A stretch of DNA of 64,000 nt from Akkermansiaceae bacterium (lineage in GTDB: Bacteria > Verrucomicrobiota > Verrucomicrobiia > Verrucomicrobiales > Akkermansiaceae): contig JAPKCM010000005.1 of NCBI GenBank assembly GCA_028822935.1, positions 1 to 64,000 of the forward strand, in the 5' to 3' direction. Shown here in pieces: positions 27,847-36,458 of this stretch; within the stretch, counting starts at the first letter, position 1; every line of letters starts with the position of its first letter. The translations under genes were made by a program, and so were the position numbers. Under the pieces are notes generated by a model. The model saw only the letters and a list, made by a program, of their open reading frames with translations. It did not search any database and was not told where the DNA came from.

Positions 27847-28500
27847 ATGATGAGTGTATTTCCAGAAGAACTCTTAAGTCACCTTGAAAAACGCGGCGTG
27901 GTCGCGGGATTTTCGGTGAAGAACATCGAGCACGCGGTGCCTTTGGCGCAAGCGTTATTGGCGGGCGGGATCGATATCATTGAGCTGACCTTGCGGACGC
28001 CGATTGGCTTGGACGCGGTGAAGTTGATTGCCGACGAAGTGCCTGAGATGGTGGTCGGTGTCGGGACGATTCTTACTCCTGAAACGGCAGTTGCGGTGAA
28101 GGAAGCGGGAGCTCATTTCGGGGTTGCACCGGGAATGAATCCTCGGGTGGTGAAGGCCGCTCAGGAGGCTGGCCTTCCATTTGCACCGGGGATTTGCACG
28201 CCCTCTGATTTGGAAGCGGCGATCGAGCTCGGTTGTCGCTTTGTCAAATTTTTCCCAGCTGAGGCGGCGGGTGGGCTGACCTACTTGAAGAGCATGGCGG
28301 CGCCCTATGACCATCTTGGGATTCGCTACTTCCCGCTGGGTGGGGTGAACTCGGAGAATATGTTGGATTACCTTGCTGAGGATTTTGTTCCGACGGTTGG
28401 TGGCACTTGGATTGTCGCGAAGGATTTTGTTCAAAATGAAGATTGGGCCGAGATCACCGCCGCTGCGCAAGAAGTCGTTAACACCATAAAAAGATCATGA
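27847..28500 (+). CDS. eda: 2-dehydro-3-deoxy-phosphogluconate (KDPG) aldolase
   Basis: Cytoplasmic class I aldolase that cleaves KDPG to pyruvate and glyceraldehyde-3-phosphate; members may also act on 4-hydroxy-2-oxoglutarate. The 217-aa product has the family pattern: IDIIELTLRTP (Glu46), VGVGTILTPE, FGVAPGMNP, GICTPSD and the Schiff-base lysine in RFVKFFPAE (Lys134). Length is normal. The start could be ATG at 27847 or the adjacent one at 27850; no Shine-Dalgarno is visible. Its stop overlaps the ATG of the KDG kinase gene in an ATGA junction, indicating translational coupling. It is one of the few plainly cytoplasmic enzymes in this region. Confidence 0.95.
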   Translation: MMSVFPEELLSHLEKRGVVAGFSVKNIEHAVPLAQALLAGGIDIIELTLRTPIGLDAVKLIADEVPEMVVGVGTILTPETAVAVKEAGAHFGVAPGMNPRVVKAAQEAGLPFAPGICTPSDLEAAIELGCRFVKFFPAEAAGGLTYLKSMAAPYDHLGIRYFPLGGVNSENMLDYLAEDFVPTVGGTWIVAKDFVQNEDWAEITAAAQEVVNTIKRS

Positions 28501-29588
28501 GCAATATCGTCGTTTCTTTTGGAGAAATCATGGGCCGGATGGCCGCACAAGATCATTTACGTTTGCGCCAGTCGCACGTGCTCGACGTCACCTACGCGGG
28601 TGCGGAGGCAAGTGTCGCAGCATCGATCTGCAACTTTGGCGGAAAGGCCCGTTATATTACGGCCCTGCCGAAACATGCGCTCGCGGAAGCGACGATGGAC
28701 GCGGTTCGCAGGGTCGGGATCGATACGAACTTCGTGCTGCGCACGGACACCGGACGTCTGGGACTTTACTTCCTCGAGACAGGCGCGAATCAGCGGCCGA
28801 GTAACGTGATTTATGATCGTGAGGACTCAGCAATTGCGATCACGCCAGCCGATCAATACGATTGGGATGGAATTTTTGAGGGCGCTTCTTGGCTCCATCT
28901 TTCGGGGATCACTCCGGCGCTTTCTAAGAATGCCGCGGATGCCACTTTGGTCGCTGCGCAAAAGGCGAAGGCGGCGGGCGCGACGGTATCGATTGATTTG
29001 AACTTCCGAGGCAAGCTTTGGAAATGGCAGGAGTCGAAATCGGGACGCGAGTTGGCTCAGGAAGTGATGCGCGGGATTTTGCCTTTTGTGGATGTTCTCA
29101 TCGCGAACGAGGAGGATTGTCACGACGTGCTCGGGATTCGTGCGGGTCAGACTGACGTGCACTCTGGAGCGCTTGATGTTTCGCACTATCCTGATGTCGC
29201 CCGTCAGGTGGTGGAGCAGTTCCCGAATCTCAGCAAGGTGGCGATCACGCTGCGTGAAAGCATTTCTGCGACTCATAACAACTGGGGCGCGATGCTTTAT
29301 GATGCGGGTTCAAAGTCGGCTTCATTTGCACCGCTTGATGCGGAGGGGAACTATCGTCCCAACGAGATTCGCAATATTGTCGATCGGGTGGGCGGTGGAG
29401 ATTCCTTTGCGGGCGGGCTTATTTTTTCGCTGACCACTCCGGATCTTAGTGAGTCGCAAACTGCCGTGAACTACGCGGTGGCAGCTTCCACGCTAAAGCA
29501 CTCGATCAAGGGTGACTTTAACTTTTCAACTCGTGGCGAAGTGGAATCGCTTATGGGCGGTTCGGCATCGGGGCGCGTTGTTCGATAA
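28497..29588 (+). CDS. kdgK: 2-dehydro-3-deoxygluconokinase (PfkB family)
   Basis: Phosphorylates 2-keto-3-deoxygluconate to KDPG, the substrate of the upstream aldolase. The 363-aa product is a PfkB-fold sugar kinase: N-terminal VVSFGEIMGRM, the substrate lid region AGAEASVAASICNFGG, central SIDLNFRGKLW, ANEEDCHDVLG, and the catalytic signature DRVGGGDSFAGG near 316-326. The Gly in place of the second-position Ala of the usual GAGD motif is tolerated in KDG kinases. The ATGA overlap with the aldolase gene shows an operon. Together they form the lower part of uronate catabolism; isomerase and reductase steps are not in the window. Confidence 0.93.
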   Translation: MSNIVVSFGEIMGRMAAQDHLRLRQSHVLDVTYAGAEASVAASICNFGGKARYITALPKHALAEATMDAVRRVGIDTNFVLRTDTGRLGLYFLETGANQRPSNVIYDREDSAIAITPADQYDWDGIFEGASWLHLSGITPALSKNAADATLVAAQKAKAAGATVSIDLNFRGKLWKWQESKSGRELAQEVMRGILPFVDVLIANEEDCHDVLGIRAGQTDVHSGALDVSHYPDVARQVVEQFPNLSKVAITLRESISATHNNWGAMLYDAGSKSASFAPLDAEGNYRPNEIRNIVDRVGGGDSFAGGLIFSLTTPDLSESQTAVNYAVAASTLKHSIKGDFNFSTRGEVESLMGGSASGRVVR

Positions 29589-29615
29589 TTTTCTCACTTT
29601 TAGATGAAACGATTT

Positions 29616-29778
29616 TTCACCATTGTTTCGGGTGACCACGGTTGGCACCATTGGTGAAGTGGGCATCTGGGGGAAGGCGACGAACTACGAGATCGCGACG
29701 CGGTTGCCCATGATGATTTGAACGCCGGATATGCCAAAGGGCAGCAGGGAGAGAAGTGGGCAAGCCGGATCCTTATAG
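29616..29778 (+). pseudogene. fossil of an iduronate-sulfatase-like gene
   Basis: Two segments in different frames reproduce the C-terminal metal-site region of an S1 sulfatase: TIVSGDHGWHH (from 29616), then after a frameshift GEVGIWGKATNYEIATRLP and, past an in-frame TGA, TPDM. The intact sulfatase at 25554 has GDHGWHLGDMGVWGKATNYEIATRVP at the same place, broken here only for display, so this is a decayed paralogue or duplicated fragment. Nothing remains of the FGly half. It lies 28 bases after the KDG kinase stop and just before the convergent DUF1501 gene. Confidence 0.75.
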
Positions 29779-29786
29779 CAAAAAAG

Positions 29787-31277
29787 TCAGGCGAGGATAT
29801 CCTTGATGACGTGTCCATGGACATTGGTCAGGCGACGTTCGAGCCCGTTGTGGTAGTAGGTGAGGCGCTCGTGATCGAGACCCATGAGGTGGAGGATGGT
29901 GGCGTTGAAATCATAGACACTCGTGGGATCTTTTTCGGCTTTGGCTCCGAAGCGATCTGAGGCGCCATGGCTGTAGCCTTTCTTGACGCCTGCTCCGGCG
30001 AGGAAGCAGGTGAAGGCATCGGGGTTGTGATCACGTCCCGTGCCATTTCCCTGCAGGAAGGGCATGCGCCCGAACTCAGTTGCCCAGACGATGAGGGTGT
30101 CGTCGAGCATCCCCCGCTGTTTCAGGTCGGCGATGAGGGCAGCGGTGGGCTGGTCCATGATCTCGGCCTGCATCGCGTGGGTGTCCTTGATATTGGAGTG
30201 GGAATCCCAGTTGGTGATGCCATTTCCACCAGAGGGATCGGAGCCATTAAAGAGCTGGACGACGCGCACGCCCTTTTCGAGAAGGCGGCGGGCGAGGATA
30301 CAGTTCTTGGCATATTCTTTTTTGAGATCGCTTCCGGTATCGGTGCCGTATTGTTTGTGGATGGAGGCAGGCTCGCCCTTGAGGTCCATGATGTCAGGGA
30401 CGGACATTTGCATTTTCCCCGCCATCTCGTAGGAGGCGATGCGGGCGGCGAGGTCGTTATCGGCAGGGAAGCGCTCAAGGTGTTTGGAGTTGAGCTTTTG
30501 GAGAAGATTGATGGTAGCGCGGTCATGCGCGCTGCTGTAGCCGGCGGGGCGGGTGAGGTTCGCTGGTGGGTTCTTGGCGTTGAAGTCAGTGCCTTGGAAA
30601 GAAGCAGGGAGGAATGCCGAGCCGAAGTTGTTTTTTCCGGAGCGCGCCATGCCGCGAGGGTCATTGATGGCAACGAAGGCGGGGAGGTCCTTGCACTGGG
30701 AGCCGAGGGCGTAGGTCATCCAAGCACCAGCAGAGGGGAAGCCTTCCATGGTGAATCCGGTGTTGAGAAAATTCTCTCCCTGCGGGTGGGCCGAGGTCTG
30801 GGTGTGGAGCGAGTGGAGGAAGCAGAAGTCATCAGCATGCCGAGCGAGGTTCGGCACGAGATCTGAGATCATCTTCCCCGATTGACCGCGCGGCTTGAAA
30901 TCCCAAAATGGCTTGGCGATGTTTCCAGTGGGTCCCTCGAAGGTGACGGCGGGAATGCCGGGAGGCTTCTGGCCATGGAACTTGGTGAGGTCTGGCTTGT
31001 AATCCCAAGTGTCGACATGGGAGACGGCACCAGGGCAGAAAATGATGAGGACACGCTTGGCAGGGGCCTCGTGGTGAGGCGCTCGCGAGGAGTAAGGCTT
31101 ATCCGGATCAATGACGGGCCGGATGGGAGATTTACCCGTGAAATTCGTCGTTTCCTCAGCTTCTGAGCCGAGGAGTTGGGCGAGGCCGAGGCCACCGAGG
31201 GCGAGGGCACTGCTATTCATGAAGCCGCGGCGGTCGAGGAGCCTACGGCCAAGGGGGGAGAGGTGTTCTGGATTCAT
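29787..31277 (-). CDS. DUF1501 secreted protein
   Basis: A 496-aa member of the DUF1501 family (alkaline-phosphatase/sulfatase-like fold, function not established), typically encoded next to a PSD1 protein. The N-terminus RRGFMNSSALALGGLGLAQLL is a Tat-like signal. Family landmarks are CPGAVSHVDTWDYKP, a central HTQTSAHPQGENF, NWDSHSNIKDTHAMQ, and VWATEFGRMPFLQG...RDHNPDAF in the C-terminal metal-site position. Its ATG overlaps the stop of the PSD1 gene by four bases (ATGA), so translation is coupled. It is the last gene of the four-gene minus-strand operon. Confidence 0.95.
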   Translation of the reverse strand: MNPEHLSPLGRRLLDRRGFMNSSALALGGLGLAQLLGSEAEETTNFTGKSPIRPVIDPDKPYSSRAPHHEAPAKRVLIIFCPGAVSHVDTWDYKPDLTKFHGQKPPGIPAVTFEGPTGNIAKPFWDFKPRGQSGKMISDLVPNLARHADDFCFLHSLHTQTSAHPQGENFLNTGFTMEGFPSAGAWMTYALGSQCKDLPAFVAINDPRGMARSGKNNFGSAFLPASFQGTDFNAKNPPANLTRPAGYSSAHDRATINLLQKLNSKHLERFPADNDLAARIASYEMAGKMQMSVPDIMDLKGEPASIHKQYGTDTGSDLKKEYAKNCILARRLLEKGVRVVQLFNGSDPSGGNGITNWDSHSNIKDTHAMQAEIMDQPTAALIADLKQRGMLDDTLIVWATEFGRMPFLQGNGTGRDHNPDAFTCFLAGAGVKKGYSHGASDRFGAKAEKDPTSVYDFNATILHLMGLDHERLTYYHNGLERRLTNVHGHVIKDILA

Positions 31278-34021
31278 GGCAGGAAGGCGAATTCGTTAGA
31301 GTTGATGAGGGTGCGGCAGACGATGGGGAGACCGTGGGCGGATACGATCTCGAGGCTGGCGGTGAGTTCCTGCCCGGAGGGGGCGCGATTGAGAAGAAGG
31401 TGGAAGGCGCGGGTGACGGCACCTTTCTGATCTCCCCCGGCATCGCTCAGAGCGCGCTCGGCGATGAACTCTGACTGGGTGACGACGAAGGGGCTGTTGA
31501 GAAGATTGAGCGCTTGGAGCGGGGTGGTGGAGATGGAGCGCTTGGCGCGGACCTGGCCGCAGTCGGGGAAATCGAAGGCGGTGAAGATCTGGTCATCGAC
31601 GCGGCGCATGCGCTCTTGGTAGAGCATGCGGCGCCAGGTCTTTGGACCGTGGTTATCGACGACTTCCCATTGCGAGTAGGTCTGCTTCTCATTGTGGATG
31701 CGGAAGCTGCGCCCGCCGATGGAGGGGTCGAGCTTGCCGGAGGCTTGCAGGATGCCATCACGGATGACCTCGGCCTCAATCCGGCGAGGCGGGAAGCGCC
31801 AAAGGAGGGTGGAGCTGGCATCGCTCTGAAGGGCGAGGCTTTCCGGATTGCTGGCGCGGCGGAAGGCATCCGAACTGACGATGAGGCGAATCATGGACTT
31901 CATCGACCAGTCCTCCTCGACAAATTCTGAGGCGAGGAAATCGAGAAGTTCGGGGTGGGAGGGCGGTGCTCCGGCGAGCCCGAAATCGCTCGCGGTAGGG
32001 ACGATGCCCATGCCGAAAATATGGTGCCAAATGCGGTTCACCATGACGCGTGAGGTGAGCGGATTTTCGGGACGGATGAGCCACTCGGCGAATTTTCTTC
32101 GCCGCTCTGGGTCGGGTGCGCTGGAGTCGAGGCCGAGGTCGCCATCGAGAATCTCGAAGCCGCGAGGCATGACTTCATCGCGGGGGTTCTCCGGGGAGCC
32201 ACGGTGGAGGACCTTGGTGCCGACGGGCTTTTGAAAACGGCCGATGAAGGAGTGGCGGGGACCTTCCTCAGAGAGCTGACCGATGAGGGTGTGGAGGCGG
32301 TTGTGAGCGGCCTTGAGTTCGGGATCTTTATTGAGGCGATTTTTTGCGTACTGGCTGTGGGCGATCTGCTTCCAGGTGCCGTCTTCCTGCAGGGTGGAAA
32401 TCCTGAAGTTGGGCGGGTAGTAGGCCGTGGATTTTTTGCCCTGCTTATTAACGAGGTAGTCGGTCTCGAAGTAATATTCGCGGTTCGAGGAGGAGCGGAA
32501 GCGGTTGACAGTCTGTGGCTCGGTGAAGTGGATTTCGACCCAAGGGCGATCAGGGGAATCTTTTGGCGCCTTGGATTTCCACATCATGGTGCCAAAGTAG
32601 CCATCGTTCGCATTGTGGAGGTCGCCACGATTTTGGGTCATCGCGGGGTCGGTCTTGAGGGTGGCGCCCTCGGAGCTGAGAGCGAAGTTTTGGCGATGGT
32701 CTTTGGGGCCAAAGATTTCGAGTTCGTCAATGAAGACGGAGGGGTTGGTGAAGTCGATGCGGACGGCCTTGGTGGTTTCGGCTTTGAATTGGTAGTCTTG
32801 GAAACCACCCCAGTGCTCGGCCCAAGAGAGGCCGGCTTGGCGGAGTGTTTGACGCTCTTTGAAGATCTGTCGGTAGAGTTCTTTGGCACGCTTCTTCCGG
32901 GGGTGCTCGTCTGAGAGTTCGGGGTGGCGACCGCCGAATTCGACGCCTTGGAAGACGGCGGTGAGGGCGTAGTAGTCCTGGATGGAGATGGGATCGAACT
33001 TGTGATTATGGCAGCGGGCGCAAGAGACGGTCATGCCAAGCATGGAGGCACCGACGGTCTGGACGACTTCATCGAGTCGGTCGGCCCGGGCTTGGCGAAT
33101 GGCCGTGGCTTCGGCGCCGACAGTGGCGGCGGGAACGTGGGGGCCTGCGACAAGGAATCCGGTGGCCTCACCTGCGCCCATGGTATCGCCTGCGATTTGT
33201 TCGCTGATGAACTGGTTGTAGGGAACGTCGTTATTAAAGGCGCGCACGACGTAGTCGCGGTAGACCCAGGCATTCTTACGATAAAGGTTCGCTTCGGAGC
33301 CATTTGTCTCGGCCCAACGGATGGCATCGAGCCAGTGCTGCGCCCAGCGCTCGCCGAAGTGAGGGGAGGCGAGGAGTTCCTCGATGAGCCTCTCGTATGC
33401 TTGCGGGTCATTTTTAAAATGACTGACGAAGCGCGCGCTGCGCTCGGGCGTGGGAGGAAGGCCGGTGAGGGTGATGGAGGCACGGCGCACGAGGGAGAGC
33501 GGGTCGGCCCCGGGGTTCGCTTTGAGCTCCGCTTTTTCGAGGGCTCGACTGAGGAAAGCATCGATAGGGTGGCTTTTCCCGGCTGGGATTTCCGGGCGCT
33601 TGACGGGCTGGAGGGACCAGTGATCTGAAGTGGGCTTTGCCGCAACGGCATCCATCTGGCCGGGCCATTTGGCACCTTCCGCAATCCACTTTTCAAGGGC
33701 GGCGACTTGTTCGCTGGTGAGGGGGTCGCCCTTTGGTGGCATGGCCATCTCGGGGTCGAGCTGCTTGACCACCTCGATGAGGAAACTCTTCTCCGGCTTA
33801 CCGGGCACGATAGAGGGGAGGCCGGAGTCGCCGCCCTTCAGCATGATGGCACGCCGATCGAGACGGAGATTGGCTTTTTGCTTATCGGGACCGTGGCACT
33901 TGAGGCAGCGGTCTTCAAGGATCGGAAGGACGTCTTTTGCGAAGTCGATGGCGGCTGAATAGGCGCTTCCAAGGGAGAAGGCCAAAATACTAACGAAGAT
34001 CGAAAGGCGAGGAGAAGTCAT
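31274..34021 (-). CDS. PSD1 / planctomycete cytochrome C, DUF1549-DUF1553 protein
   Basis: A 915-aa exported protein. Signal peptide 1-23 is followed by a cytochrome C-like domain with C39-L-K-C42-H43, MAMPP axial-ligand-like segment and GKP motifs (about 25-125); DUF1549 (about 150-360) containing a second C334-A-R-C337-H338 motif; an inserted discoidin-like carbohydrate-binding region (about 405-555; VRIDFTNPSVFIDELEIFG, WVEIHFTEPQTVNRFR); and DUF1553 (about 640-890; ENPLTSRVMVNRIWHHIFG, ending before the DUF1501 gene). These proteins are thought to work with DUF1501 partners on extracellular glycans, but no reaction is proven. It is coupled by ATGA overlap to the DUF1501 gene and separated by 17 bases from the FecR-LamG gene. 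Confidence 0.95.
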   Translation of the reverse strand: MTSPRLSIFVSILAFSLGSAYSAAIDFAKDVLPILEDRCLKCHGPDKQKANLRLDRRAIMLKGGDSGLPSIVPGKPEKSFLIEVVKQLDPEMAMPPKGDPLTSEQVAALEKWIAEGAKWPGQMDAVAAKPTSDHWSLQPVKRPEIPAGKSHPIDAFLSRALEKAELKANPGADPLSLVRRASITLTGLPPTPERSARFVSHFKNDPQAYERLIEELLASPHFGERWAQHWLDAIRWAETNGSEANLYRKNAWVYRDYVVRAFNNDVPYNQFISEQIAGDTMGAGEATGFLVAGPHVPAATVGAEATAIRQARADRLDEVVQTVGASMLGMTVSCARCHNHKFDPISIQDYYALTAVFQGVEFGGRHPELSDEHPRKKRAKELYRQIFKERQTLRQAGLSWAEHWGGFQDYQFKAETTKAVRIDFTNPSVFIDELEIFGPKDHRQNFALSSEGATLKTDPAMTQNRGDLHNANDGYFGTMMWKSKAPKDSPDRPWVEIHFTEPQTVNRFRSSSNREYYFETDYLVNKQGKKSTAYYPPNFRISTLQEDGTWKQIAHSQYAKNRLNKDPELKAAHNRLHTLIGQLSEEGPRHSFIGRFQKPVGTKVLHRGSPENPRDEVMPRGFEILDGDLGLDSSAPDPERRRKFAEWLIRPENPLTSRVMVNRIWHHIFGMGIVPTASDFGLAGAPPSHPELLDFLASEFVEEDWSMKSMIRLIVSSDAFRRASNPESLALQSDASSTLLWRFPPRRIEAEVIRDGILQASGKLDPSIGGRSFRIHNEKQTYSQWEVVDNHGPKTWRRMLYQERMRRVDDQIFTAFDFPDCGQVRAKRSISTTPLQALNLLNSPFVVTQSEFIAERALSDAGGDQKGAVTRAFHLLLNRAPSGQELTASLEIVSAHGLPIVCRTLINSNEFAFLP

Positions 34022-34038
34022 GGAAGTGGGTCGTTCGT

Positions 34039-35715
34039 CTAGCGGTGCTTGGAGCGGCTTTTTTCAAAGAGAGAGGCTATTTCTTGATCGCTCAGGGCGG
34101 CATGGAAAATGACGAACTCGTCCATGCGCCCATTGAGATTGCGGATGGCAAAGGTAGGATCTTCCCGGAAAGGTTGCCCCCAGTTACCGATCTCGCCATT
34201 TCCAATGCGGAGTTTTTCGACAAGGAAGAGCGGTTCGATGGTCTCACGTGAGACGCGCGCGCCATTCACGTAATGAGAGACCGCTCGATGTGCTGGATCG
34301 TAGACGGAGGAGAGATGAACCCACTGGCCACTCATCGCGCGATTCCACATCGGGGGCGAATAGTAGACATGGTGAAAGCGGGTTTTTTCTGGGTAAATGG
34401 GGTGGCGTGCATCTTCATCGACCATGACCGAAAGCATCATCTTCCCGTCATTGCGAATCTGCCAGTGAGGTTCCCCGTTTTCGTAGCCATCGCCCATGAA
34501 GAGCGCGCTGTATTGCCGGTCCAAGCTATCGATCCGAACCCAGCAGGAAAAGGTGAGGGCTGAAAACTCGCCCGGAATATTCACCCGCACGCGGGACCCT
34601 GGTCGCCGAAATTCAAGAGCCGAATTGAGACCCAGCCAGCGGCCAGCGACCAGCTCTGCCATCACCACCGCGCCATCAAATTGCGGATTGCGCGGAATCG
34701 TGAGATTCGGCATCAGCCTCCCTGCGGGCCCTTGATCAAAGGTGTAATAAGCCAACAAGCGCTTGTCGCCGGCGAGGGCATCGCGGTGCGCTTCCCAACG
34801 CTCATAGTCGCTTCGCAATTCCTGCGCCGCCCTCACGCCAAAGCGTCCGGCATCAGGAAAAGCAACCTGTCCCGTCGTGACATCGAAGGACGGCCCGTTG
34901 GGATCGAGTCCCATGGCCCTCCCCTTTTTAAGAATCTGCTCCTTTTCCCCTTGGTGAGTCAGGGCAATTTCGCCATCGAAGACTTCGACGTGCCCCTTCC
35001 CTCCCCGCACTTCCAGGCCAAATTCGGTTCCCAGATCGACGATCGCGGTCGAAGGCGCGTTCAACTTGAAGCCCCGTGCCGCAGGCGGAACGCGCATACG
35101 GACACTTCCCTCGACACAGAATGCCTCCCAAGCGGACTTCAGCGAAATCTCGGCGGGGCCCTCCAAGGTCATCATGGCCCCGGAAAAGAACTGAATCTCC
35201 ACCGTTCCCGCAGCCAGGCGCAAGGACTCGGCCCCCAAAGTATCGCCTTCCCGGAGTTCTCCCTGCTGATCGCCCCAAGCCACGTCATAAACTCCTCCGA
35301 CTACCGCAAACCCTTCCGCTTGGGGCTCCTTTTCGGATTGCTCGAACTGATCAAAGCGATCCTTGGCAACCCCCGAAGCATTTTTCGTCTTCGCCCCGAA
35401 GTGCATCAATCCCAGTCCCAAGAAAAAGGCGGCAGCCGCTGCTGCTGCGATTGGGAAAATACCGATGATCTTGTCCGCTTTGGGAGCCGACTTTTGCTCC
35501 TCGAGCTCCGCCCAAGGCGACTGCTCTCCTCCCGCTTTAGCATGGAGCGAGGTGTCGAGAGCGAGATACCGGCGCATCACCGCCCGAAGATTTGCGCTTT
35601 CCAGCATTCTTTCCTGAAGCTGGCCAAATGACTCCTCATCAATTTTTCCACTCAAATAAGCATCGACCCATTCCTGCTCTCTTTCCGGTAAATCCTGAAA
35701 TCGTTCGCTCTTCAT
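34039..35715 (-). CDS. FecR-domain and LamG-domain membrane protein
   Basis: A 558-aa single-pass inner-membrane protein likely to be an anti-sigma/sensor partner of the adjacent sigma factor. Residues 1-80 are a cytoplasmic zinc-less helical region resembling anti-sigma N-termini (REQEWVDAYLSGKIDEESF); a TM helix lies at about 84-104; a FecR domain follows (about 140-265; LREGDTLGAESLRLAAGTVEIQF, VDLGTEFGLEV); the C-terminal half is a LamG/concanavalin-like domain (about 340-555; FSALTFSCWVRID, GQWVHLSSVYDPAH, NGRMDEFVIFHAALSD). Its ATG overlaps the sigma-factor stop (ATGA). The LamG sensor suggests carbohydrate recognition upstream of sigma release. Confidence 0.9.
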   Translation of the reverse strand: MKSERFQDLPEREQEWVDAYLSGKIDEESFGQLQERMLESANLRAVMRRYLALDTSLHAKAGGEQSPWAELEEQKSAPKADKIIGIFPIAAAAAAAFFLGLGLMHFGAKTKNASGVAKDRFDQFEQSEKEPQAEGFAVVGGVYDVAWGDQQGELREGDTLGAESLRLAAGTVEIQFFSGAMMTLEGPAEISLKSAWEAFCVEGSVRMRVPPAARGFKLNAPSTAIVDLGTEFGLEVRGGKGHVEVFDGEIALTHQGEKEQILKKGRAMGLDPNGPSFDVTTGQVAFPDAGRFGVRAAQELRSDYERWEAHRDALAGDKRLLAYYTFDQGPAGRLMPNLTIPRNPQFDGAVVMAELVAGRWLGLNSALEFRRPGSRVRVNIPGEFSALTFSCWVRIDSLDRQYSALFMGDGYENGEPHWQIRNDGKMMLSVMVDEDARHPIYPEKTRFHHVYYSPPMWNRAMSGQWVHLSSVYDPAHRAVSHYVNGARVSRETIEPLFLVEKLRIGNGEIGNWGQPFREDPTFAIRNLNGRMDEFVIFHAALSDQEIASLFEKSRSKHR

Positions 35716-36266
35716 ATCGATGATTCTTCTTTTGAAATTTTCTTTTCGACGCAGTCCATCAACTGCCTCCGAATGCGCTTCAGGCGCATGTAAAACGCCG
35801 CCGCGGTTGATCCCGCTTCCTCAGCCATTTCCTTCACCTTAATCCCGGGAGTATAAGCAAGCTCCACGAAACCGCGTTGCTTTTCGGGCATCGCGGCAAG
35901 ACAATGCTCAAGAGCGGCTTCCTCGGGGTTCCGCTCCTCCAGCTCCGCCAAACCCTCTTCCGCCATCAAATCGAAAACATCTTCCCGGAAGACGAGGCGG
36001 TCACGAGCCATTTTACGTCGATACGCCAGGGCCTCGAAACGGGCAATGACGCAGGCCCACTTCATAAAAGTCGTGTCCGGATCGTATTGATCAAACTTCC
36101 GCCAAATTACAATCGCCGTTTGCTGAAGCACGTCATCGGCGTCGGTCCAAGTCGGGAGCAGCGATCGAATAAAGCGCCGCAAGTCAGGCTCATGCTTGGC
36201 AAAGCGCGCCACGAATGTCTCGTAGCGGACATCATCCGAGCTGGTTTCCAGGGGCTTATTATTCAT
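35712..36266 (-). CDS. ECF-type sigma-70 family factor
   Basis: A 184-aa RNA polymerase sigma factor of the planctomycete/verrucomicrobial sigma-70 subgroup. Sigma region 2 is seen in EPDLRRFIRSLLPTWTDADDVLQQTAIVIW, with the DADDVLQQ core, and region 4 helix-turn-helix in MPEKQRGFVELAYTPGIKVKEMA then GSTAAAFYMRLKRIRRQL, given here in pieces. It heads the operon sigma-FecR/LamG-PSD1-DUF1501 and is coupled by ATGA to the FecR gene. The regulated promoters are unknown, but the operon itself and nearby LamG/CotH genes are candidates. A sigma-70-like promoter candidate lies about 90 bases upstream. Confidence 0.92.
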   Translation of the reverse strand: MNNKPLETSSDDVRYETFVARFAKHEPDLRRFIRSLLPTWTDADDVLQQTAIVIWRKFDQYDPDTTFMKWACVIARFEALAYRRKMARDRLVFREDVFDLMAEEGLAELEERNPEEAALEHCLAAMPEKQRGFVELAYTPGIKVKEMAEEAGSTAAAFYMRLKRIRRQLMDCVEKKISKEESSI

Positions 36267-36357
36267 CGGCTAATTTCTAATCCAATACTGCCCCGCCCCA
36301 AAAAATCTAACCCTCATAAAAAAGGATGTTAACTTTTTTATGCCAAAGGCGGTATTA

Positions 36358-36387
36358 CTTATACAGGGTTCTTGTTTTTCGCAACAA
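36358..36387 (-). promoter_or_regulatory. candidate promoter for the sigma-factor operon
   Basis: Reading the minus strand, TTGTTG (36382-36387) and TATAAG (36358-36363) are separated by 18 bases, a fair sigma-70-like arrangement about 90 bases before the sigma-factor ATG. No experimental support; other A+T-rich hexamers nearby are possible. Confidence 0.3.
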
Positions 36388-36392
36388 AACTG

Positions 36393-36414
36393 CACTGAGC
36401 TAATTCTCTCAGTG
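36393..36414. promoter_or_regulatory. perfect 7-bp inverted repeat upstream of 36459 gene
   Basis: CACTGAG (36393-36399) and CTCAGTG (36408-36414) form a perfect inverted repeat with an 8-base loop. It lies 45 bases before the ATG of the short secreted protein and between two divergent transcription units, so it could be a regulator-binding site or an mRNA hairpin. Confidence 0.4.
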
Positions 36415-36458
36415 ACATCCAGTTAGCAGACAAATACCATCACAGCCCGTTTTACGAC

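Noticed and set aside
29967-30866. 299-aa plus-strand frame opposite the DUF1501 gene
   Set aside because: It is antisense to a clear DUF1501 gene and shows only mirror composition.
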